A stretch of DNA of 64,000 nt from Fasciolopsis buskii (lineage: Eukaryota; Platyhelminthes; Trematoda; Plagiorchiida; Fasciolidae): NCBI GenBank assembly GCA_008360955.1, contig LUCM01001548.1:200649-264648 (forward strand), given 5' to 3'. Positions within the stretch are counted from its first letter, which is position 1. Each line of letters starts with the position of its first letter. Made by a program: the position numbers and the translations under genes. This document shows, piece by piece, positions 49,641-60,900 of this stretch. The notes under the pieces are model-generated. The model saw nothing but the letters and a program-made list of their open reading frames with translations. It was not told the DNA's origin and ran no database searches.

Positions 49641-51420
49641 TGAACATACGGAATTTACTTGGCACCGCGATGTGGAATATCATAGTCGTGGACGTAGTTG
49701 AGTTGTCTAATAATTTTGTCGGATGGTAGTCAAATTGGGGTAATTCATGTTCAAGAACAATTGTGTACTTAAAACCGAATAGTTATTTACAAATTTATTG
49801 AACCGATCGATAAAATGCTTAAGTTCCACATCTTGTTTGTGAATAACTTTGTTCAGTAGCCGTAGGCCGGCACCAAACAGAAAAAAAAAACAAATGGGTA
49901 ACCGTATTGTTGTTCTAGAGACCAGAACAACATCCGCCGGGAGATTCGAGATGTAATGAAAAGTGAGAATGTTTTGTTTTTAAATTGTCCAGAATAGAAC
50001 ACAAAAATTTCAGTTCGTGTAAGGCTAGCCAACGAAAAATGTCAGCAGATAACAAGTCAAATATGAGTTTCATTGTTTGGAAAAGCAAAATATCGACTAA
50101 ATCGTGAACGATATTGCAGAGAACCAATTTGTCAATCAGGCTACAAGGGAATTTACGAATATTCGGACTGAAAATGCACTCGGATTGATTACCGGTAATA
50201 GTAAATTCACAAAGGCATCGTAGTAACAAGAAGTGTCTGTCACCATGAATTGAATCGTTGGGGCCACAAATTTCTTCGTTATCTTGATAACTTTTAGTAC
50301 TAACCAGACTTTGAATAATGGAATTTATCACGGACTAAAAAAATTGCCGGTGAAACGGACAATCGAAGTGGTAAATATAAGAATACAGACCAAAAGGAGT
50401 ATTTGTAGTGATCCAATCACGACAGTCAGTGTGCAGATGAGTTTGTAAGTAACTATCATTTAGATCCAACCGAGAAACAATAGAATCCTTTGAATCTGAA
50501 TAGTGGATCATCCGGTCCCTCGGTGTTACACGTCTCTTGACAAAGCATCGGATTTGAAGTCACGTGGTAATTATCATAGATTCTCAGAGTTTTTACCATG
50601 AGCTGTAAAAGGAATGACAATCGGTGTAATCCCTTTTCGATGATGTGATTGGCTCCAAGACACCGTTACAAATTAAAATATCCGAATCTTTCCGTAAATG
50701 GTTCTCGCAAACCGTACTATAATAACTATAATAAAACTTCATAAAAATGTGATTACCATCGAATTCACGTCTAGCCGGTGGAGTTTTGGATTGCCCATTT
50801 GGCTATAGAGAATCATGCAAAATCAGGTTGAATAAAGATTTGTAATCATTTGAAAGAATAGTGATAATGATGTTAAGTTTTTGTATGCACTCCAGACCAA
50901 ATATGGGCGGCCCGAATTTGATAACAAAAAAGTCACAATTGAAAGGTTTCTCATGCGCATCGGCAAGAGGAATTGTGCATGTACTTCAGATTGGAAGTGT
51001 GATCGATAACGGCTTGAAAAAAAATGGTGTCAGTATGTACAAATTTCACATTGTGAAAGGCCTGTTGTACTACAGTTAGTGGAATTAAAGAGCCCGCACT
51101 GCCAGTATCCGTTATGAGCTGGTGTTAAAATTTTTAATACTAACAAAAGATGAACGGAAAGCATGTCCCTAGGGGAAGGAAGCTCCATGGACAAACAAAT
51201 GATGATGATGAGGATGAGGATGAGGATGAGGATGACGGTGTTGAGGACTGCCAATTGACTTGAAATAGTAGGCTTTAGTGTTGGGACGAGCTGACTAGAT
51301 GTGCCTGTCCTTAGCACAATTGAAACACTCAGCACTCCGGAAATGGCAATATGGAGCGAGAATGTTGCTTCCCACTGGAATGATACTTTCCTGACGAATG
51401 TTCTGGACTCCATCCGCAAG
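49641..51420 (-). mobile_element. Gypsy-3, 5' part: gag zinc knuckle, protease region and RT
   Basis: On the minus strand, a zinc-knuckle remnant ECFNCAKDRHI-stop-SAR lies at about 51290-51330; the fourth ligand (Cys) is an arginine. A protease-end/RT-linker segment reads IPLADAHEKPFNCDFFVIKF, then GLECIQKLNI and SNDYKSLFNLIL (about 50850-50990). RT continues near 50340-50500 (SRLDLNDSYLQTHL, TTNTPFGLYSY) and in the 138-codon frame 49915-50331 (MINSIIQSLVSTKSYQDNEE). The catalytic box is YQDN at 50278-50289 instead of Y-x-D-D, so the second aspartate is lost. RNase H is not readable. A GATGAG microsatellite interrupts the region at 51198-51236. Confidence 0.75.
51198..51236. repeat. (GATGAG)n microsatellite inside Gypsy-3
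   Basis: GATGATGATGAGGATGAGGA-type units occupy about 39 bases. In the minus-strand frame they would encode a His-Pro run directly after the gag zinc knuckle. Confidence 0.9.
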
Positions 51421-51435
51421 TCCTGTGGTCATAAT

Positions 51436-51475
51436 GGTGAGTTGAGCAATGATAGCATATGATGAATTATTTCAT
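51436..51475 (+). repeat. Partial 3' end of a foldback-tRNA element
   Basis: GGTGAGTTGAGCAATGATAG and the following TGATGAATTATTTCAT match the F2 3' end (51827-51866) in the same orientation with a few differences. It lies about 60 bases upstream of F2, so it is a truncated older copy or a tandem remnant. Confidence 0.75.
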
Positions 51476-51532
51476 CAAAGTATTCTCTCCTACTACTAAC
51501 ACACACCAAGTAACCATGCGCTGTAGGTCATA

Positions 51533-51866
51533 TCCAAAGCCTTCGTCGTACTTAGGCTACCTGCAAAAAAGTCATTTATCAGTAGGGTTGATCGCTGTGA
51601 GCTAGCAGACAGTAACCGTGCAAATCAGTGACGGATAGGTGCAACATCATGTGGTGAAGTTCAACAAACCGTTCAGAGCCTGTCCGGTAACATAATGGCT
51701 AAGGCGTTCGACTCAAAACTCGTTCGTCCCGGGTTTGCGTCCCAGTTCGGGCGCGGTCCACATGCACTGCTGATGATTCCTAACAAGGATGAAACAGTTG
51801 TACAGTGCTTCCATGATTTATTCATGGAGAGTTGAGCGATGATATCATATGGTGAATTATTTCATG
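51533..51866 (+). mobile_element. Foldback-tRNA element F2 (reference copy)
   Basis: The most complete copy, about 334 bases. It begins TCCAAAGCCTTCGTCG (as does F1), continues through GGATAGGTGCAACATCATGT, and has a tRNA-like core at about 51687-51752 (ATAATGGCTAAGGCGTTCGA; weak B box GGTTTGCGTCC). After that come CAGTTCGGGCGCGGTCC, GATGATTCCTAACAAGGATG, TTGTACAGTGCTTCCATG, and an end GATATCATATGGTGAATTAT then TTCATG. The 3' part is the one found inverted at the left end of F3. It is non-coding. The tRNA ancestry is inferred from the box spacing and TAAGGCG; the anticodon identity is uncertain. Confidence 0.8.
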
Positions 51867-54800
51867 AACTAAATTTATCATTTGACTAGAATTGGCGGGG
51901 AGTTTCGGTCTCTCCTTTCGGATCTACAGACAAGTAGTTGTTTGGCAAAATTTGTGATCTGGACTCAGTCAAATGATTCCCATCTTATTATTATTCACAA
52001 ACCCCAAATATCCATTGGGAAGGTGGCGCAGGAATTTTAAGGAACTGACTGTTGGTCCCCTCAATAGGGTCTCTATGTTGAATCACTTAATCGACAAAAT
52101 TACGTTGTCGCGCTTGTGTCCGAGGTTCAAGGATGAACGAAGGAATGTCTTGCAGATATATTCGTCGCATCTGATGAAATTTGGGTCCATTTTGCCACTT
52201 CATAGTTGACTGGCTGAATATTAGTGAGTTATTTGTTTATTTATTTGTATTTCCAAAAACATGCGATTTGGAGAAATGATTGATTTTTTATGAACGAATA
52301 TGCCAATTGTTTTAACGAGGTCCCGAAAATCGAGTGTTTTCATTTCATCCGATGTCCTTCCATGAGCAGTGCGCGGCAAATGAAAAAAAACTCGAAATAC
52401 TCTTCAATTTCGTTCACAGGAATCGTAGGATCCAATTTGTTCGAAAGTGTAAGATTATGTGATTGAAAAATCACCAAGTCGTCGTTCATTGAATTGTATC
52501 AATATTGTCCTGGTAACCGGACCGTATGAATGGTAAAATATTCGAATACAGTCAAGAATAGATCACAACTGCTTAGGTCGGAAAACGAATTGAATTCGTT
52601 TCTCTTTCGCAATTTAAGATCACCAAGTCACACGGTACTACAAGTAGCAATATGTAAACAAAAAATAACAAATAAGTGGTTCATGAACAATTACTATACA
52701 AATCTAATCATCTGAGCAGGAAAAGAAATAAGTTTTCCCCTGGGAGATAATCGTTTTTTTTAATGAATTTCGAAAAAATACATTCGCATTCCATCGTTCA
52801 GGTAAATTTTAGTTAGACACCAGATTTCAATTCACTCGCAATAGCATTCACATTCTCCGGAAGTGCAATTTAATACCCAAAAGTATTCTAAGTCGGTCAA
52901 AATCCGGATGGAATTTCTATTCGTAAAGCCAAGTATGACATAGTCGTAATTGGATTAACAAATACTAGTGCACAGTAACCGGGCAATGAGAAAACAGCCG
53001 TACTGATGAATGGATGAATCAAAGCCAAAATCATATGAATTTACAGAATTGCGAGTGAACCACGAAAGAACCACTAATACAATTGTGACATCATGTCGGA
53101 ATTGTGAAGTACAAACTATTTTCAGCTTTCATTGGTCACTCTTCTAGACCGTGGGGGGACAGAACGAATACGGCTGCCCTCCTGAACACTAAACCCACAA
53201 AATCATGAATTATTTTCCGACATAGTCCACGTTTGTCCCCGTTTACGGGCGAGTACGCTTAAGAAGGTCAGTTGTTGAATAGCCAGATTCAATAGTTTTG
53301 GTCTTGTCAAATGCGTCAAAACTTCAAGATTCGAACACATGAAATAACCATAAGGAGCTTCATCACAGAGAGCACACCGTTCGTTTGAATGACCGTCGTA
53401 AAACGCGCTAAGTCATACCTTGCAGATCAATTCGAAACGTGACTGGTGTTAGCTGATACATCAAACAATTTGATTGGAGAGTAGTCGACAATTAGTTGAT
53501 TGCTTGAAGCATCCTGGTTTAGATGAATGTGATGCAAACTAATCATGGCCCGCGGCCATTCATGTTTCACGCTCTCGAGAGTCGAGGAGGGCCGCTGACT
53601 AACTAGCATCATTAACTAGTTTGGCAGTATCAACATTTTCGATTCGTTTTCTTCGTCAGTAGGTATGATTAACTGTAGCATTGCTTTATACTTTTCTCAT
53701 TCAGCCCGGGTTAGCACGTCTGGCTCTTTGAGAGGAATCGATCCACTATCTGGGAATTGCACGGTGCTCTGAAGTAGTATCAGCAAAACCGATCACATCC
53801 ACCAGGGGGAATTCTGTCAGCTCGTCGGCTTAAAAAACACTATTTATATTTTGTTAGAACGCTTTTGGAATTCAGGAGTTCCGAATTATGACTACTAGTT
53901 AGCAAGGGATTAGTTGGCTGGCTTAATAATCTGTTCCTCTAGTCAGCTCCCAGTTCACCTGACCGAAGGTATTTGCGATATTGAATTATTTCTCACGATT
54001 GAGTCGTACCCTAACAATACCCTGGCCTGTACTGTCTTCTTTCCAGCATCTTCGTCTGGCGAACATTTCTGTCTGTACTAGGCAAACGTAGAAGCGAAAC
54101 TCGAGAGATTTGAGTCGAGGATTTGTGTCGAACAGCAGAAAACACTTGCGGACTCAGACTGGAAAGGATGTCAATTATCCAGCTCGCACTGCACGATGTT
54201 GTCATACCCACAGAATAAACTAATGTATTTATCTAACAAATCCCAACAAATTTCGTCCTTTGTTTCAATGGATATCTGTTGGTAGCGAAATCAGATAACT
54301 TGCCCGCTTGTTTAAATTAACTAAACTAGTTTTTTTCGCGAACAACCTATCACGAAGCAGCTCGTTGTAACTAGCGTATAAATTATTTCTTCCCAATTCT
54401 AATACGGTCAAAATGGATGGCAGTTTGAAATATTTTGTCTCCATTAAGATGAAGTACCTCTGAGACGTCACATCAAAAACCATCAAACTTACTGCCAACA
54501 TTTCAACAGTTGGAGAACTTGATGACACTTGGATAAAAATTAGTCCAAGTTTATTTCGAAGAGAATGTTAGAAAACCGCCAGTTAAACTAATATTGCAGA
54601 CTAGTTTAAAGTATCCTATTTTATTTCTATTTCATAAATTTCGTTTGTAAAAAAATCTGGAAACCTAATTCTGAAAAGCTGAGGAACCTAGCAACCAATT
54701 AGTTGTAGTTATTTGACACTACGTTGTGCTGACCAGATTGTGTGCTGCTATATATCGATTTCCATTGGGTAAGTATTCACGTTAGTTGATGTGCTTCCGA

Positions 54801-55060
54801 GAGTTTTGGTTTATATCGCCCTTTTTGTTTGGTGTTCGTTGTAGATTCTGTCATGCGTGAACCACATTCATGAGCACTTTCTCGGGTGCATATCACTTCA
54901 CACAGCACTCCTAGTTGGCTGAAAATTGAATGCCCGTTTCGACGTCACTTTTCGATTAAGGCTATGCTACAATGTTGATTGTCACTGGTCGAGCGGTCAA
55001 CAGATTTTGGTGTTTGGATGTAAACATGTCAGATTAGAACACTCTCCTCTAGCAAGACCA
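51867..55060. other. No recognised gene; possible decayed LTR-element gag on the minus strand
   Basis: Frames at 51973-52209 plus, 53427-53612, 54011-54211 and 54265-54528 minus show no defendable domain. The position upstream (on the minus strand) of Gypsy-3 would fit its gag and 5' LTR, but I could not find the LTR or a capsid motif. Confidence 0.45.
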
Positions 55061-55061
55061 A

Positions 55062-55062
<1 letters not shown>

Positions 55063-55124
<62 letters not shown>

Positions 55125-55142
55125 CACTACTACTACTACTAC
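55063..55142. repeat. (ACT)n trinucleotide array
   Basis: About 80 bases of ACT units with one or two ACC variants. It is clean, so probably younger than the opposite-sense AGT tract 750 bases further right. The Leu and Val runs in translation are artefacts. Confidence 0.95.
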
Positions 55143-55884
55143 CACATCACGACTGGCACCGAGAATAACAAAAACAATACCAACATCAACGCTATGAACA
55201 GTATCAGTGGTTACACTACAGTTAGGGCAGTTTGTAAGACTGTCCACGTTTCCCTTGACGGCAAGTGGAACGTTTTTGGTTTGACAAATAGAGGAATTCA
55301 AAATGGAAGAAATCGAACCAAAATAAGTAATAATCAATGGTGCAAGTTGCTGGATCCCAGGGTAAAACAATCTAAACATAGAAACTCCAAATGAATAGGT
55401 GAAAGAAAATATTTTTGCGTACGGTAAAAATGACATAATCAACGAGATTGCAGTTGAAAAACAAACGTCCAATGACCTAATCCGTCCGGGAATGCCACAT
55501 CCAGAACACGGTAACCTGCAGTAGTACTGCGTGGAATTTTCTGTTAACAGAGCCCGAATTCATATCTACTTCCCGTAGTCATTTCCGGTCTATCGTCGAA
55601 CATATACTCATTAAGCCGGAATTTTTGATCTAGCGCGACAAAATGCTAACTGGTTTCACACGGGTTCTACTCACTGAACGCCACTTGGCGGAATAAACTT
55701 CACGAAATGGAAAAATTATTCACGTCCAAAATGGTAACCACTCCACACCTGTCGCGGAGAATAATAATCCGATTTGCTTATTGAAAACTGGTGCACCTGA
55801 ACTCATTACCGTGGCCATTCAAGATGTACTGGAACGCAGTTGTTAGATCCACGAATTTCACTATTTAACACGGACGTTTGAAAT
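55143..55884. other. No recognised gene between two triplet arrays
   Basis: Contains a 66-codon plus frame (55194-55394) and part of a minus frame; neither is recognisable. It forms the spacer between the ACT and AGT arrays. Confidence 0.5.
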
Positions 55885-56203
55885 CAATAACAGTAGCCGT
55901 AGTAGTGGCAGTGAGAGTAATGCTGGTAGTGTACGTATTGATAGTTGCTGTAGTAGCAGTAATATTGGCAGTAATGATAGTAGTAGCAATATAGCAGTAG
56001 ATGGGCTAGTAGTAGTGGTGGTGGCAGTAATGTCGCAGGTAGTGGTAGCAGTAGTATTAATAGTGGCATTAGTAGTGGTAGTTGTAGCAGGAATAATATT
56101 GATATTTCTGATACTAGTTTTACTAATGATATGAGTACCAGTAGTATCGGGAGTTTTCGTAGTAGTAGTAGTAGTAGTAGTAGTAGTAATAGTAGTAGTA
56201 GTG

Positions 56204-56242
<39 letters not shown>

Positions 56243-58010
56243 TTTGTAGTAGTAGCAGCAGTTGTAGTATTTGTCGTACCAATAGTAGCTGTGATATTCT
56301 CAGAAGCATTAACAGTTCTAATAATATTAGTAGTATTGTGAATAACGGTAGTAGCTTTATTGGTGGCAGCAGTAGCAACGGAAGTAGTATTATTGGTAGT
56401 ATTGGTAGCAGTGAAATTAGTGTTAATAGTAATGTTAGCATTATATGTATTTAGAGTGGTAATATCGACAAAATTAGTAATTGTGTTCGTATTCTTGGTG
56501 GTATTGGCGGTAGTTTTATTAGTGAGGGCTGTGGTGATATAATTATTATTACTAGTACCATTATCACTGGCAGTTTGTAGTTGTAATAGCTATATTAGTG
56601 TAGTATTGATACTGGTGGCAATAGTAGTAGCAGTAATGGTAGTAGTAGCAATATTAGTATCGGTAGTACTGTTGACAGTAGAATTAGTAGTGGTAGAAGC
56701 GGCAATACTGGTAATATGAGTAGTACTGTTTTTGGTCTCATCACTAATGTTAGTCTTAGCGAAAGTAATAGCCGTATTACTATTCGTTGTAGCGATAATA
56801 GTGATTAGTGTTGTTAGCAGTCTTACTGGTACTAATAGCGCTAGTAGAAATAGTAATGGGGGCAGCAAAATAAATAAAAGTGTTAATGGTAGTGATAGTA
56901 TTACCGGTGCTGGTAATAATAATATTATTATTATTATCAATAATAATAGGTGTTGTATTTGCAGTGGTAATACTGTTACTTTCGGTAATATCAGCAGTGG
57001 TAGCAGAGGAGTATTTGTAGTCCTGTTTGCGGCGGAAGTTGTACCCCTGAAATTCTTATTGGCGTTAGTCATGTTGGTATTATTATTGGTAGTTGTAGTA
57101 GTACTAGTGGAAGTACTATTAATGGTATTAGTGATAGCAGTGGTTCTGATGCTAGTAGTAGTGGTTTTAATAGTAGTAGTGTTGGTAGTCGTGGTTCGTG
57201 TTGTTAATACTGATAGCAGTACTAGTTTTCACACTGGTTGCAGTTATCCTTTTACTCGCAATAATATTAATTTTTGTGGTACTGTTATTAGTATTATTAG
57301 TATTGATAGCCGCGTTATTAGTTGTTGTGCTAGTGGTATCGGTAGTGAGAGCACTGATCTAATTAGTAGTATTAGTAATGTTGATAAAGGTTGCACCATC
57401 AGTAGTAATGATAGTGACATTTGTAGAAAAATTAGTATTATTAATAGTAGTTCTAGTAGCGGTGTGAAGAGTAGTGTTGGTGGTAGCAGTATTATTAGTG
57501 TTTATGCTAATAGTGGTGGTAGCAATAGTACTATTGGTATCTGTGGTAGTTTCAATAGTGATAATACTATTAGTAGTCATGGTGGTAATGTTAAATTTTT
57601 GTCATTAGTGTTATTAGTATTAAACTGAAGCAGTATTAGCAGTGGTAGTGATATTAATAATATTATTAACAGTAGTCGCAGCGGTAGCATTAGTGTTGGT
57701 AGAAATAGTAGTGTTATTAGTAATATTAGTACAATAATAAGTAGTTGTTGGTAGTATCAGTATTGGCAATTGTGTTCTTGTTGGTAATACTGCCAATAGT
57801 GATAGTAGTAGTAGTAATGACAGTAATGGTAATCGCAGTAGTAGTTCTTGTTTTAATGGTAGTGGCAGCAATAGTAGTAGTACTGGTGGTAATAGTGCTA
57901 GTAGTTTTAGTAGTAACGGTAGCTTCGGCAGTAATAGTTGTAGAAATATTAATAGTTGCAGTTTAGTTGTATTGGTAATAGTAATAGTAATAGTAGTAAT
58001 ACTAATCTCA
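55885..58010. repeat. 2.1-kb degenerate (AGT)n trinucleotide tract
   Basis: Almost every third base is T and the rest is dominated by A and G on the plus strand (AGTAGTAGT, AGTGGTAGT, AATAGTAGT and similar). C is scarce. The cleanest part is 56158-56258. Phase shifts by small indels occur, so Ser/Asn runs and Val/Leu runs alternate within the frame 56732-57628. The 298-, 185-, 160- and 145-codon frames here are by-products of the repeat, which rarely forms stop codons in some phases. I see no evidence that any is a gene. Confidence 0.93.
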
Positions 58011-58040
58011 GCACATTTAAGCAGTAGGAGGTTGAATATT

Positions 58041-58287
58041 TTCATGAAATAATTCACAATGTGATATCATTGCTCAATTCACCATAAAGAAACCATAGTA
58101 CCACTACACAGCGCTGTACAGCATTGTACAGCGTAATGGCTAAGGCGCTCGACTCAGAATCGTTCGTCCTGGGTTCCCGTCCCAGTTCGGGCGCGGCGCG
58201 GTGGATATGCATCGCTGATGATTCCTAACAAGGATGAAACAGCTGTACAGTGCTTCCATGGTTTCTTTATGATGACTTGAGCGATAT
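58041..58287 (+). mobile_element. Foldback-tRNA element F3, with inverted terminal arms
   Basis: The right half matches F2 (tRNA-like core at about 58132-58193, ATGATTCCTAACAAGGATGA, CTGTACAGTGCTTCCATGG). The left end is not the F2 5' end. It is an inverted copy of the family's 3' end: TTCATGAAATAATTCACAAT, then CATAAAGAAACCATAG and GCTGTACAGC. Arms 58066-58122 and 58242-58285 are therefore complementary (CATAAAGAAACCAT against ATGGTTTCTTTATG, CTGTACAGC against GCTGTACAG), enclosing the tRNA-like core. It starts about 30 bases after the AGT tract. Confidence 0.8.
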
Positions 58288-59954
58288 TACTAGTCTATCT
58301 ATCAATCAGACCACCATCCTGAAGAGCTGACAATCATCTATTACATGGGCGAACGTCATTCTGTGCATGTTTAATCGGTACTTACCAATTACACAATCAT
58401 AATTAAGGAATGACTGACCTTCAGTAGCAAAATCGATTCTCCTGTTTTTTTGCAAACTAACAATTCGAGTTTCAATGATCGACGAATAAGCGCGGACTTC
58501 GTCTGATTGTAAAAGGCAAGCTATTTTTAGTAGTTTGACATTTTAGTCTACCTGTACACGGGAAATGAAGAAGAAACTAGCTGTACATATGTTTTCAATT
58601 TGTGACAGACCCGCAAAAGAGAAACATCCAGTTTCAAGTGTCATGATTAGAGCCAAATGAACTTACATTCATTTGCCAATATGCAGAATTTCCATTGTAT
58701 AGTGAAAATAAATGTTTCACTTTGATTGATTTACAAATGCCAAGGTCAGATTATCTGATGGCGGGTGGGTATGGAAAGCATTTTTCGAGCAAAGTCTGCA
58801 AGCTTCTTCCCTCCCCTAATATGCACACGGGCAGTTAAAGATGTTTAATTTCTGCCTTGATTTTTACAAGGTGATTTGCCAAGTTTGAAGTACAAGATGG
58901 AAACCGATTTTTCTAAGCTTTATGCTAAATTTTATTCTACAAATAATACGGTAGTAATGAAGGGTTTTGTTTGCCAATATAGAAAATAGTTTCCTTTTTA
59001 TTGGTCGATCGTCCATTAAAACAAATACCGACACAGCCCAACCAATAATTCCAGTGAAAACTGTCCAATAAGGCGAGCAGTTCCTGAAAGAAGTTTCTGA
59101 AATTAACGAATCAATAACGTCAATCGGAGTACTCAACAGACCGGATTGTCAGCCACTTTCATTTTTAAATATCATAGAAAAAGCAGAGTTGCGCATTCCA
59201 TTTATTCCTCCATACAGTGGGAAAATCTACGTGTCTCGTTTCGTTATCACACTTGTCATAATCTGGTTGGCCGTTCGATTCAACCAATCAGCGTCCTTCG
59301 CACTTTTTCTGCGTTGTCATAGATTCGCACCAGGCGAATTTCAACAGTTCCAAATAATCGATTGTGAAAATCGTTTGGCGAAAGGTTATCCTCTTGGTGA
59401 GATTCTTGTGCATAATCTGGCTTAGATTGGTCTCGTGTACTCACGTTTTATTTCCTTTAACTCTGTGCACCATGTTACTATGATATGTTGTAACAACAAA
59501 GTAAGTGTTTCGTTTACACATTCAATGCGCAGCGAATCAACGTGCAGTTCTCCGACCTCGCTTTGCCATGTATGTTGTTCTTTCTAAAACCACACTTACA
59601 CAAGATTCATGTTCTGACTAGTTGAACATTCCCGGTCCCATTTTGATCGTGTGCCGAACACACTCGCGTCCGTTCTTTTGCATCTTACCCTAGCTGTGTT
59701 GGTCCTATTGTCCGGACTGACCACCTGAAGTGTCGTTCGCAGCTGGGAGAGTTGTGCGGTCTTTCTGCTTCCTGACTCTGACATATTTGTTTGTTGCTAC
59801 CGCGGTCTTTGGTTTCTTTTTGAATGGGGGGCAGCGTTTTTGACACAGGTGTTGTTGGTGTTGCTTCGGACGGCTGATTCTGATTGCTTCATGCCGCAGG
59901 GCCAATTACCTTCCCCATTCATTGTGATCACATCTCTTTTTTTCTTTTTTTATC
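58288..59954. other. No recognised gene
   Basis: A 90-codon minus frame (58864-59136) and a 78-codon plus frame (59189-59425) look somewhat coding-like in composition but match nothing I know. Confidence 0.45.
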
Positions 59955-60130
59955 CTTTACTTCCTTTATTAGTGAAATAATAATGTACATCATTTTTCAG
60001 GAAGGGGGCCGCGGCCAGTAGAGTGCTGCCAAGTGGGGAAGTTGACCGGCCGTGGGAGGATTCGAACCGGCGATCTTCACTTCCAAACGCCACGGCTTTA
60101 TGCGCCTGGCCACTGCCGGCCACACTAGAC
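59955..60130 (-). mobile_element. SINE-1 copy d (best preserved)
   Basis: On the minus strand: GTGGCCGGCAGTGGCCAGGC head with an A-box-like TGGCCAGGCG, a perfect B box GGTTCGAATCC (60058-60068), TCCCACGGCCGGTCAACTTC, CCCCACTTGGCAGCAC, GGCCGCGGCCCCCTTCCTG, AAAAATGATGTACATTATTA and TTTCACTAATAAAGGAAG, then an A-rich tail (the T-rich plus-strand stretch at 59938-59954). The A and B boxes have spacing expected of a Pol III internal promoter. Confidence 0.85.
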
Positions 60131-60189
60131 GAATCTATAAATCAAACTATTAACTGCCAGACAGTTTTAAATGTCTAATTGTACATACA

Positions 60190-60900
60190 AGCAAACCGGT
60201 TAGACTGTATCTGGTGGGCGATCCGATCTGGTCGTCCGATTGGAGCTTCCCAATCAATGAGGACAAATGCGTGATCATGTCATTCGAAAACACTCCGGAT
60301 CAGTTGTTTCAATCCAACACAGGAAATCCAAAGCAAATTGCTGACCATTCGAAGATCTTAGGTTTTTGACTTATCCAATCACCTACTTATCCGGTAGCTA
60401 GCAAATCCGCATACCACATGCTCAATGTGATTAGAGGTATTTTTCCAAGCATCCTGAGCGAAGAATGTCCTGTGTTTTATGGGACATTCACATGACCCCT
60501 GTTTGAGTATGCTAATCAAATTGCACACACTGGTCTGATTAAGAACCGGAAGTAACTGGAACGTGTGCAAAGAAAAATCCACCAACCTGGTCCGTGGTCT
60601 CTTAGACATGCCATTCTCACAGGGAATAGTGAGTCGGTACCTCTGCTAGCTGGAAACATGGCAAATTAGAGGCAACTTATTTCCAACGTTTAGTCCGTTC
60701 TCATCGGGGCTTGCGGGCCACTTTATTGTACCCTCGGAAATTCCAAAAAAAGATCTTCAAGCCCCCGGACACAAGACCAGTGTTTTGCGAGGAGACCTCT
60801 ACCCGCAGAATAGGGTCCCAATGGACCAGTCTCTCCGAAATGATAGCCAGTTCTCCGTGCAATGTCATCTACAAATGAAGGCTAATTAAGCTCCCAAGAC
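60190..60900 (+). mobile_element. CR1-F: decayed CR1-like 3' region
   Basis: Text after the RT catalytic box is readable: WSFPINEDKCVIMSF at 60241-60285, ADHSKILGF near 60340, then ASKSAYHMLNVIRGIFPSIL and SEECPVFYGTFT (about 60396-60492), a stop, PLFEYANQIAHTGLIKNR (60496-60549) and LERVQRK near 60558. This is the usual CR1-type order of post-palm segment, thumb, P-x-L-E-Y-A box and L-E-x-V-Q-R. RT motifs A to C are absent, so it is 5'-truncated, and several stops are present. Confidence 0.7.

Noticed and set aside
55884..57072. 185- and 160-codon leucine- and threonine-rich minus frames
   Set aside because: They are reverse-complement readings of the same triplet tract.
56732..57628. 298-codon open frame
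   Set aside because: It lies wholly inside the AGT triplet tract and alternates between Ser/Asn-rich and Val/Leu-rich runs as the repeat phase shifts. Its openness is explained by the repeat.
58132..58193. Functional tRNA gene
   Set aside because: The core recurs in three element copies, has a weak B box and no convincing acceptor-stem pairing, so it is the tRNA-like head of a mobile element.
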